In this document: positions 1-6,860 of the stretch, in pieces
How positions within the stretch are numbered: position 1 is the stretch's first letter
Layout: each line of letters begins with the position of its first letter
Assembly: GCA_046538735.1 (NCBI GenBank)
Contig: JBKHII010000049.1
Location: 1-22,232 of the forward strand
Source of the DNA: SLST01 sp046538735
GTDB taxonomy: Bacteria > Spirochaetota > Spirochaetia > DSM-27196 > SLST01
DNA: 22,232 nucleotides
Direction: 5' to 3'
The notes under the pieces: generated by a model
Told to the model about the DNA's origin: nothing
Seen by the model: only the letters and a program-made list of their open reading frames with translations
Databases searched by the model: none
Position numbers and translations under genes: made by a program

Positions 1-26
1 CTAGTCGACAACGGGACTGCTCCCAC

Positions 27-60
27 GGGCCGCCTCCAACCGGGGCGGCCCTTCTTTTGT
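27..60 (+). terminator. Rho-independent terminator of an upstream gene
   Basis: A perfect 8-bp GC stem (27-34 GGGCCGCC with 44-51 GGCGGCCC), extendable by a G-U and a C-G pair, is followed by TTCTTTTG. This is a classic intrinsic terminator for a transcript entering from the left. It separates mutL from whatever lies upstream; no gene can be called in bases 1-26. Confidence 0.8.
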
Positions 61-85
61 CCGGCCAACATGATAGTATGGACCC

Positions 86-1912
86 ATGAGCGATCGCCGC
101 ACGATTCAGATCCTCGATCCATCGGTCGCACGCAAGATCGCCGCCGGCGAGGTCATCGAGCGGCCGGGCGGCGTCGTCCGCGAGCTGCTCGACAACAGCC
201 TCGATGCCGGCGCGAGCCAGATCGACGTTGAGCTCGCCGAGGGCGGGAACGCGCAGATCCGCGTCGTGGACGACGGCTGCGGCATGGATCGCAACGACCT
301 GGAACGGTGCTTTCTTCCGCACGCGACGAGCAAGATTGTAACAGACGACGACCTCCTCCGCGTCCGGACGCTCGGATTCCGCGGCGAAGCGCTGAGTAGC
401 GTCGCCGCGGTCAGTCGCCTCGAGATTGTCAGCGCTCCCGCGGGCGGGGTGCCCCACCGGGCTCAGGTGGAGGCCGGTCGGCTGATCGAGATCGCGCCCG
501 CCGCCGGAGCTCCGGGCACGCGGGTAACCGTCGCCAACCTCTTCTACAACGTCCCCGCACGCCGGCACTTCCTCAAGCGAGCGGCCGCCGAGTACTCGGT
601 CGTGCGCTCGGTTTTCCTGGACAAAGCGCTCCCCTTCCCCGAGGTGGGGTTCCGTCTCACCACGAACGGCGAGGTGAGGACGATGCTGCCGCCGGCCGGC
701 AGCGTCGAGCGAATCGTCGCGGCTTACCCTGAGCGCAACGAGCCCGCGATGCTCCACGAGATCGAGGCGAGCGGCGACGGGTTTCGAGCACGCATCGTAG
801 CGGGCGAGCCCGGCGCGCCGCGAAAGGATCGGAAGAACCTGCAGATCTTCGTGAACCGACGTCGCGTCTGGGAGTACGCGCTCGTTCAGGCGATCGAGTA
901 CGCCTACCGCGACTATCTGCACGGCGGCCTCTACCCGGTGGCGTACCTCTTCCTGAACGTTGAACCCGAGCTCGTGGACTTCAACATCCACCCCGCAAAG
1001 CGCGAGGTTCGCTTCCGGAATCTCCCGGAGATCCACCGGCGCATCGTCGCGGCGCTCTCCGAGTTCCTCCGTGTCTTCGACCGGCGCGCGGTCGCGACCG
1101 GCGAACGCCTCCCCTTCGAGTCGTGGGAGCCGGGTCCGCCGTCCGGATCCGCGGCGCGCCCCTCGGCCACCGGGGCGACCGGCGAGGCAAACCCGGCCGC
1201 CGGCTTCTCGCGGACGCCCTCAGGCACCGGCCAGCCACGCTCCGACACGGCGTCCGCAGGAAGAGCGGCGATCCCTGCGACCGGCATGAACGCACCTCAG
1301 GGGCGTTTCGATCTCAGCCGGACGTTCACGCCTCCGGTCGGTTCGGCGCACGAGTCGTCAAGCGTGTACGAGGCGGATCTCGGATTTCGCTATCTGGGAC
1401 AGGTGATGGACCTCTTCCTCGTCGTGGAGCGCGGCGACCGTCTCTATTTGGTCGATCAGCACGCGGCGCACGAGCGCGTCATCTTCGATCGCCTCCGAAA
1501 CGGGGCGAGCGGACAGGAGCTGCTGTTCCCCATCCGGCTCGAGTTTGAGCCGGAGGCGGAGGCCGTCGTGGAGGAACAGCGTGCGATGCTGCAGCGACTT
1601 GGCATCGAGCTGGAACAGCGCGACGGCGGGTGGGAGCTCGTCACGATCCCCTCGGCGGTTCCAATCAGCGCGGAGTCGCTCGCGGCCCTGCTGATGGAAC
1701 TGCTCGAGCGCCCGTCCGACTTCGAGCGCGAGCTGTACGCCTCGCTCTCGTGTCGATCCGCGGTCATGGACGGGGACCGACTCGCACCCGCGACGGCGAT
1801 CGAAATCGTCCGCGGCGTGATCGGGCTCGAAAACGCTCGGTGCCCGCACGGAAGACCTTTGTGGGTTGAGTACACGCGCGACCAACTCGCTTCGCTCGTG
1901 GGACGCACGTAG
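86..1912 (+). CDS. mutL: DNA mismatch repair protein MutL
   Basis: MutL couples mismatch recognition by MutS to strand incision. The 608 residues fit the family. The N-terminal GHKL ATPase shows IAAGEVIERP, the N-box ELLDNSLDAGA, DDGCGM, ATSKI and GFRGEAL, followed by the transducer domain with FVNRRRV and NIHPAKREVRF. A Pro/Ala/Gly-rich linker covers about residues 340-430. The C-terminal dimerisation/endonuclease domain carries DQHAAHE from residue 457 and CPHGRP from residue 586. Those motifs mark the endonuclease-competent MutL type (as in Bacillus), unlike E. coli MutL, so methyl-independent repair is inferred. The last acidic position of the DQHA-x2-E-x4-E motif is Asp468 here. ATG at 86 starts the conserved N-terminus with no clear Shine-Dalgarno; a TAGTAT box at 74-79 suggests a nearly leaderless mRNA. 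The last 11 codons lie in a 46-bp tandem repeat. Confidence 0.97.
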   Translation: MSDRRTIQILDPSVARKIAAGEVIERPGGVVRELLDNSLDAGASQIDVELAEGGNAQIRVVDDGCGMDRNDLERCFLPHATSKIVTDDDLLRVRTLGFRGEALSSVAAVSRLEIVSAPAGGVPHRAQVEAGRLIEIAPAAGAPGTRVTVANLFYNVPARRHFLKRAAAEYSVVRSVFLDKALPFPEVGFRLTTNGEVRTMLPPAGSVERIVAAYPERNEPAMLHEIEASGDGFRARIVAGEPGAPRKDRKNLQIFVNRRRVWEYALVQAIEYAYRDYLHGGLYPVAYLFLNVEPELVDFNIHPAKREVRFRNLPEIHRRIVAALSEFLRVFDRRAVATGERLPFESWEPGPPSGSAARPSATGATGEANPAAGFSRTPSGTGQPRSDTASAGRAAIPATGMNAPQGRFDLSRTFTPPVGSAHESSSVYEADLGFRYLGQVMDLFLVVERGDRLYLVDQHAAHERVIFDRLRNGASGQELLFPIRLEFEPEAEAVVEEQRAMLQRLGIELEQRDGGWELVTIPSAVPISAESLAALLMELLERPSDFERELYASLSCRSAVMDGDRLAPATAIEIVRGVIGLENARCPHGRPLWVEYTRDQLASLVGRT

Positions 1913-1981
1913 CGGCGGTCGCGCCGACCAACTCGCTTCGCTCGTGGGACGCACGTAGCGGCGGTCGCGCCGACCAACTCG
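1880..1981. repeat. 46-bp tandem duplication at the 3' end of mutL
   Basis: Bases 1880-1925 and 1926-1971 are identical 46-bp units, followed by the first 10 bases of a third (1972-1981). The first copy encodes the C-terminal residues of MutL and its stop codon at 1910-1912; the second fills the gap to the convergent TPR gene. Each unit holds the inverted repeat GGTCG-CGC-CGACC (1917-1929 and 1963-1975) and a mirror-symmetric CTCGCTTCGCTC tract. No T-run follows, so a terminator role is not shown. Confidence 0.95.
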
Positions 1982-1984
1982 GGT

Positions 1985-3979
1985 CTATAGGCTCGCGATC
2001 ATCTCTTCGATTCGCGCACGCTCGGCGTAGTCCGGATGCCGCTCGAGAAGCTGCTCGAGTACGGTTTGGGCGTCTTCCTTTTTCTCCTGCGCGATCAACG
2101 CCTCGCCGAGACGGTGATAGGCCCGCCAGTAGTTCGGATCGACCTTGATGAGCTCGCGCAGGCTCGCCTCGGCACGCTCGAACTCGTCCGCCTGGAGATA
2201 GGCGATGCTCAGGTTGTATCGGATCTGGGTATCGTTCGGCTTGAGCGCGATCGCGACCTGGAAGTGGTCGATCGCATCGTCGTAGAGCTCCTTGTTCAGG
2301 TAGACGTTGCCGAGGTTGTTGTTTACCTCGAGGCCCTCGGAGTTGAGCCGATACGCCGCGAGCAGGTAGTCGAGCGCCTGATCGTACATCTCGAGCTCGT
2401 CAAGCAGGCTTCCGAGCTCGTTGAGCGCTTTGTAGTAGCCGTCGTTGAGCTGAACGGCCCGAGCGTAGCTCTCGAGTGCCGCGTCGACCTCGCCCAACTC
2501 CTCCTGGATCTGTCCGAGGGTGTAGTGATACTCCGCGTTCCGCCCGTCGAGGTCGACGGCCTTTCGTGCGGGCGCGAGCGCTTCGGTGAAGCGTCCCCGC
2601 TCGAGCCGCGTCAGCGCGAGGTTGTAGTTGTGCGTGGGAACGTCCGGAGCGAGCCGAACGGCTTCCGCGAACGCGCTCTCCGCCGCCTCGAGCTCACCGG
2701 CAACGTAGTGCGCGAGCGCGAGTCGAAAGTGGTAGTTGCCACGCTCGGGCGCAAGCTCCACGGCGGTGGCGAGCGCGGTTCTCGCGGCCGAGTAGTCGGC
2801 TTGACTGGTCTCGATGAGGCCGATGCGGTAGTACGCGCGGTGGTCGTCTTCGTCTACTTGCGCCGCGTACTGGAACGCATCGAGGGCTCTCGTGTTGTCG
2901 CGCAGCGCAAGATTCGTCACGCCCAGGTTGAAGTACGCATTCTCGTAGTACGGGTCGATACCCACGCACGTCTCGTAGCTCGCGCGCGCGTCTCGGTACT
3001 GTTCGGCACGATACTGGCTGTTGCCGAGCTCGAAGAAGACCCGCGCTTCGTCCGGGTTGAGTCGCGCCGCGGCGCGGAACGACTGGATCGAGTCGTCGTA
3101 GAGCTCGGTCTCCTGGTAGATCTGACCGAGCGTGAAGTGCGGTTCCCACACCTCGTCGTCGCGCGCGATCGCTCGATTGGCGAGACGAATCGCGGTCTGA
3201 CGATTGCGCTCGCTCGACTCGTCCTCCTCGAAGAAGCTGCGGGCGCTTCGCGCGAGCGCGAGCGCGTGGCTCCGGTCTTCCACGTCCTGGTCCTGAAGGT
3301 CGATCGTGAGCACCTCGTCGAAGGCCTCGCGAGCCGCAGTGTGACGCTCGTCTTCCACCGCGGCGAGTCCTTCCTCGAGCAGCCGGTTGATGCGTTCGAC
3401 CTTGCGTCGCTCCTCGGCGTTCATCCGCTCGAGCTCGGCCTGGCGCCGGCGTTCTGCTTCTTCCTCGCGTGCTCGTTGTTCTTCGAGCCGCCGCTGTTCT
3501 TCGGCGGCGAGTTGCGCGTTGATCTCGGCCTCGCGTCGGCGGGCCTCGGCCTCGGCCGCCCGTGCCGCGGCTTCCGCCTCGCGCCGCCGAGCCTCTGCCT
3601 CCGCCTGGCGCGCGGCGAGGTCGGGGTCCACTCCTTCGCGCGCCGCAGCCTCGGCGGCCGCCGCAGCCTCGTCCGAGGCTCGCTTCGCGGTGAGGATCTC
3701 CTCGCGAAGCGTCCGCGCTTCGTCATCGTCGCTGTCTTCGATCAGGATCCGGTCCACGAGGTCGAGCGCCCGCTGGTACTCGCCGGCTTCCAGATAGTCC
3801 CGCGCGAGCCGCAGCGTGTTCGCGCGAGTCCGATCGACCTCGTCGTCGCCCGGCACCTGTTCAACGACCGGCTCCTCGGTCGCACCGCGCGATCGCACCA
3901 GCGCGATCGTGCCTCCGATCAGCCCGAGTGCCACCACGGCAACGCCGGCAATGATGAGAATTCGTCGTCTATCGTACAC
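1985..3979 (-). CDS. Membrane-anchored TPR protein with long charged coiled coil
   Basis: The protein has 664 residues. Residues about 7-28 form one hydrophobic segment after a basic MYDRRR, giving an inner-membrane anchor with the bulk probably periplasmic. A short TPR-like helical hairpin follows (about 50-95), then an Ala/Glu/Arg-rich region (about 100-215, repeated AEARRREAE-type units) predicted as a long coiled coil reminiscent of TolA or stalk-like spacers. About eleven consecutive TPR units fill residues 280-655 (recurring YxxLGxxY...A...F..A..LxP). TPR arrays are protein-binding scaffolds; no enzymatic motif is seen. Start is GTG at 3979, supported by GGGAGGG six bases upstream. The gene lies 26 bp after the stop of the other minus-strand TPR gene, so the two are probably cotranscribed. 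Exact role unknown; envelope assembly or cell-shape scaffolding is only a guess. Confidence 0.9.
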   Translation of the reverse strand: MYDRRRILIIAGVAVVALGLIGGTIALVRSRGATEEPVVEQVPGDDEVDRTRANTLRLARDYLEAGEYQRALDLVDRILIEDSDDDEARTLREEILTAKRASDEAAAAAEAAAREGVDPDLAARQAEAEARRREAEAAARAAEAEARRREAEINAQLAAEEQRRLEEQRAREEEAERRRQAELERMNAEERRKVERINRLLEEGLAAVEDERHTAAREAFDEVLTIDLQDQDVEDRSHALALARSARSFFEEDESSERNRQTAIRLANRAIARDDEVWEPHFTLGQIYQETELYDDSIQSFRAAARLNPDEARVFFELGNSQYRAEQYRDARASYETCVGIDPYYENAYFNLGVTNLALRDNTRALDAFQYAAQVDEDDHRAYYRIGLIETSQADYSAARTALATAVELAPERGNYHFRLALAHYVAGELEAAESAFAEAVRLAPDVPTHNYNLALTRLERGRFTEALAPARKAVDLDGRNAEYHYTLGQIQEELGEVDAALESYARAVQLNDGYYKALNELGSLLDELEMYDQALDYLLAAYRLNSEGLEVNNNLGNVYLNKELYDDAIDHFQVAIALKPNDTQIRYNLSIAYLQADEFERAEASLRELIKVDPNYWRAYHRLGEALIAQEKKEDAQTVLEQLLERHPDYAERARIEEMIASL

Positions 3980-4005
3980 GTCGCGCCCTCCCTCGCTCCG
4001 CCTCG

Positions 4006-4806
4006 TCAGTCTGCAATGTCGAGATCGTCGTCTTCGTAGGTGTCGATCTCCTCCGCGCCCGCCGAGAGGTTCTCGGTGTCCTCGGTGGAGGTCTTTATCG
4101 AGTCGAGGACGTCGCTCAGCAACGCTCGCCGGCGCTCTTCCGCCTCCTGCCGCCGGCGCTCCTCTTCCGCCGCGATCTCGGCCTGACGCCTGGCCTCCTC
4201 TTCAGCGGCAATGCGCGCCTGCTCGATGTGGTCCTGGAGCAGCGCGATCATCTGCTCGATGCGTGCCCGCTGCGGATGCTCCGGCTCGAGGTCGAGAACG
4301 GATTCGTAGTCGGATATCGCCTGCTCGTAGTCTTCGAGCGAGACGTTGAGATTCGCGCGATTCAGGTAGGCGTCCACCGCGAGCGGATCGGTTTCGATCG
4401 CCGCGGTGTAGGCCGCACTCGCGCGCTCGGTATCGCCGAGATGGAGGTAGTTGTTCCCGATGTTGAACCGCACGAGCGCCCGATCGGTCCCGGGAACCGC
4501 TTCGGCGCGCTGAAGCGTCGTGATCGCTCGCTCGTACATCGAGAGCTGTTCGTAGCTCAGCGCGAGGTAGAGGTAGGCGCGCGAGTTGACCGGCTCCTCG
4601 GCGATCACGCGCTCGAGTATGGACGCAGCCTCTCGCGGCCGGTTGTAGAGAAGGGCTTCCGCTGCCTCGTCGAAGAGATCGGAGGCGCCTACGGTTGCGC
4701 CGACAACGAACAGCAGAAACACCGCCGCAACCCGGCGAAACCTTGTTTGACAGGGGTATGCAAAGTCCGTACTCTTCTTACCAGCACATCGTATGGAATT
4801 GGTCAT
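4006..4806 (-). CDS. Exported TPR protein with acidic C-terminal tail
   Basis: The start is unresolved. The first in-frame ATG that limits overlap is at 4806 (266 aa), but a signal-peptide-like stretch (FRRVAAVFLLFVVGATVGAS) begins about 22 residues later with no ATG, GTG or TTG directly before it; only a GTG at 4720 lies inside it. The mature part begins SDLFDEAAEALLYNRP and holds three to four TPR units (ending at SVLDLEPEHP), then a charged coiled coil rich in AEEERRRQ, then an acidic tail (TYEDDDLDIAD). It is probably periplasmic and a partner of the following TPR gene, 26 bp downstream. As annotated, its 5' end overlaps the divergent gene at 4793 by 14 bp. No enzymatic motif is seen. The gene is well supported by codon structure and repeats; its exact N-terminus is not. 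Confidence 0.82.
   Translation of the reverse strand: MTNSIRCAGKKSTDFAYPCQTRFRRVAAVFLLFVVGATVGASDLFDEAAEALLYNRPREAASILERVIAEEPVNSRAYLYLALSYEQLSMYERAITTLQRAEAVPGTDRALVRFNIGNNYLHLGDTERASAAYTAAIETDPLAVDAYLNRANLNVSLEDYEQAISDYESVLDLEPEHPQRARIEQMIALLQDHIEQARIAAEEEARRQAEIAAEEERRRQEAEERRRALLSDVLDSIKTSTEDTENLSAGAEEIDTYEDDDLDIAD
4747..4775 (+). promoter_or_regulatory. Candidate sigma-70-type promoter for the TPR/phosphoesterase/ParB-fold cluster
   Basis: A perfect TTGACA (4747-4752) is followed after 17 bases by TACTCT (4770-4775, 3 of 6 matches to TATAAT). Predicted transcription would start near 4782, about 11 bases before the ATG at 4793, leaving no room for a normal Shine-Dalgarno. The box sits inside the N-terminal coding region of the divergent minus-strand TPR gene. 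Confidence 0.4.
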
Positions 4807-6145
4807 TGCTATCATCATCCTCGGCATCGTGGTTGCCGTCGCTGCGTTTTTTCTCCTGCGGTCCATTCTCGTGCCAAGGCGAGTGGAGACGCTCCGTAGC
4901 CTGCTCAACCAGAACAAGACGCAAGCAGTGATCAAGGCGGCCAAGCAGCTTGTGGCGAAGGACGCGCGCAACGCGGACGCTCACTACCTCCTCGGACTCG
5001 CGTACGACCAGGACACCAAGCAGGAGCTCGCACTCATGGAGCTCAAGACGGTCAACCAGATCGGCAACTTCGACGGCCTGGTCGACGAAGTCCCGTTTCG
5101 CAAGAAGATAGCGGAGCTCTACGTCAAATTCAACCAACCCGAAGAGGCCCTCAAGGAGTACCTGCTGCTCCTAAAGCGTGACCCGAACAATCCGGACTAC
5201 TACTTCCGCGTGGGCCGCATCTTCGAGGACCGAAGCCGCAGCGACAAGGCGGCGCAGTACTACCGAAAGGCCGTGGATCTCGATCCGCGCAACGCGGAGG
5301 CTCACGGCCGGCTGGGACTCCTGCTCTACCGAGGAAAACGATCGGTCGAGGCGCGCGCCGAACTGGACGCGGCCGTTCGGATCCAGCCCGAGAACTACGA
5401 GGCGTGGTACTACATCGGGAAGATCCTCAAGGACGCGAAGGACTGCATCGCCGCGATGAGCGCATTCGAGAAGGCGAGTCGCGAGCCGTCGTTCAAGGTG
5501 AAGGCACTCATCGAGCGGGGCGGCTGCCTCATCAGCATGGGGAGCCTCGACCGCGCGGTATCGGAGCTCGACCGCGCGACGAAGCTCGCGGACGACGGGA
5601 GCACCGAGTCGCTATACGCCCGATACTTTCTCGCGCACTGCCACGAGAAGATGCGGAGGATCGAGCTCGCGGTCGAGGAATGGGAGCACATCTACTCGAA
5701 GAAGCCGAACTTCAGGGACGTCGCCGAGAAACTCGGCAAGTACCAGGAGCTGCGGACCGACGATCGGATGAAGGATTACCTGACGCTCACGAACGAACAG
5801 TTCCTCGAGGTCTGCAAGCGCCTGACCGAAGCGATGGGGCTGAACGTCCGGGACGTTCGTCAGGTTGAGGGCGGCGGAGAGGTCGTCGCGGTCGAGAATA
5901 CGTCCAAGTGGCGCAACGCGCGTGCCATGCCCAAGCTCATCCGGTACCTGAGAATCGCCGAGATCATCGACGAGTCGACCGTCCGCGACGCGCACGAGGC
6001 GATGCGCAAGGATAGCATCACGCGCGGCCTCATCGTCACGAGCTCTACCTTCAGCAGGCTCGCCCAGGATTACGCCGAGAACCGACCGATCGACCTCTAC
6101 GACAAGGAGCGGCTCCAGTCGTTGCTCCAGCAGATCGAGATGTAG
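4793..6145 (+). CDS. Membrane-anchored TPR protein with C-terminal Mrr-like (restriction endonuclease-fold) domain
   Basis: Of 450 residues, 3-23 are a strongly hydrophobic N-terminal anchor (MELVIAIIILG...), followed by basic residues, so the rest is probably cytoplasmic. Several TPR units span about 40-320 (for example AHYLLGLAYD, PDYYFRVGRIFED, AEAHGRLGLLLY, YEAWYYIGKIL). From about 328 the chain resembles the Mrr family: an N-terminal helix (TNEQFLEVCKRLTEAMGLNV), a GGGEVVAV strand where G-x-G-x-D-x-x-A is expected, and an ITRGLIVTSSTFSRLAQDYA...IDLYDKERLQSLL end matching the usual 'VT.S.F...A...A....I.L.D...L..LL' pattern. The catalytic signature D...(Q/E)xK is not clean: E363, E368 and K372 are the only candidates, so activity is uncertain. 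First gene of a three-gene plus-strand cluster; 7 bp separate it from the phosphoesterase. Confidence 0.88.
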   Translation: MELVIAIIILGIVVAVAAFFLLRSILVPRRVETLRSLLNQNKTQAVIKAAKQLVAKDARNADAHYLLGLAYDQDTKQELALMELKTVNQIGNFDGLVDEVPFRKKIAELYVKFNQPEEALKEYLLLLKRDPNNPDYYFRVGRIFEDRSRSDKAAQYYRKAVDLDPRNAEAHGRLGLLLYRGKRSVEARAELDAAVRIQPENYEAWYYIGKILKDAKDCIAAMSAFEKASREPSFKVKALIERGGCLISMGSLDRAVSELDRATKLADDGSTESLYARYFLAHCHEKMRRIELAVEEWEHIYSKKPNFRDVAEKLGKYQELRTDDRMKDYLTLTNEQFLEVCKRLTEAMGLNVRDVRQVEGGGEVVAVENTSKWRNARAMPKLIRYLRIAEIIDESTVRDAHEAMRKDSITRGLIVTSSTFSRLAQDYAENRPIDLYDKERLQSLLQQIEM

Positions 6146-6152
6146 ACGGCGG

Positions 6153-6836
6153 ATGAGAATCCTCTGCGTTGCCGATCACATCGATCCGCTCGTCTACAGC
6201 GCTTCGGTCAAGCAGCGTTTCGCGGACGTGGACCTCGTCTTGTCCGCCGGCGACCTCCCGATGGAGTACCTCGGGTTCATCTCGGCGAGTATCAACAAGC
6301 CGATCTTCTTCGTGTTCGGCAACCATCACCTGAAGCACCTCCCGCGCTTCCGCCGGTGGGGGCTGAAATCGGACCCGATGCGGTACGAGCTAACGACCAA
6401 CGAACCATGCCGCAACTACTTCGGGTCCACGTATATCGGCAGCAAGGTCGTCCGGCACGACGGCCTGATCATCGGAGGCCTCGGGGGATGCCGACGGTAC
6501 AACAAGGGGGAGAATCAGTTCACCGAGCTCCAGATGTTCATGCGCGTGCTGCGCATGCTTCCGTCGCTTGCGTGGCATCGCATCTTCCATGGTCGCGCGA
6601 TCGACATTCTGCTCACGCATGCCTCGCCGTACCAGGTGAATGACCGTCCCGATCGAACGCATACCGGATTCAAGGTGTTCCGGTGGTTCCTGCGAACCTT
6701 CAGACCGCGCTACCAGCTCCACGGTCACGTGCATCTCTACGATCTGAACGCGCAACGGGAGACCCGCTACGCGGAGACGACCGTGATCAACGTCTACGAC
6801 CACTACGTACTGGAAATCGAAGACGAACAGCAGTAG
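6153..6836 (+). CDS. Calcineurin-like metallophosphoesterase with atypical first motif
   Basis: The 227-residue protein has the metallophosphoesterase motif series: SAGD (Asp34), FGNHH (Asn57, His58), LTHAS (His156) and HGHVH (190-194). The first motif normally reads D-x-H; here it is VADHIDP (Asp8, His9, Asp11), so one metal ligand is shifted or replaced. The fold is expected to bind two metal ions and hydrolyse phosphomonoesters or diesters; the substrate is unknown. The protein lacks a signal peptide and should be cytosolic. It lies 7 bp after the TPR/Mrr-like gene and 24 bp before the ParB-fold gene, strongly suggesting one transcript. Family assignment is firm, function open. Confidence 0.9.
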   Translation: MRILCVADHIDPLVYSASVKQRFADVDLVLSAGDLPMEYLGFISASINKPIFFVFGNHHLKHLPRFRRWGLKSDPMRYELTTNEPCRNYFGSTYIGSKVVRHDGLIIGGLGGCRRYNKGENQFTELQMFMRVLRMLPSLAWHRIFHGRAIDILLTHASPYQVNDRPDRTHTGFKVFRWFLRTFRPRYQLHGHVHLYDLNAQRETRYAETTVINVYDHYVLEIEDEQQ

Positions 6837-6860
6837 GGTCTACCCGAGAGATGGACGATC

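Noticed and set aside
2036..4039. Plus-strand open frame of about 667 codons opposite the membrane TPR gene
   Set aside because: It mirrors the TPR gene codon for codon. The minus strand has TPR repeats, an anchor and a good Shine-Dalgarno; the plus-strand product is low-complexity with no motif. Long antisense frames are expected from GC-rich codon bias.
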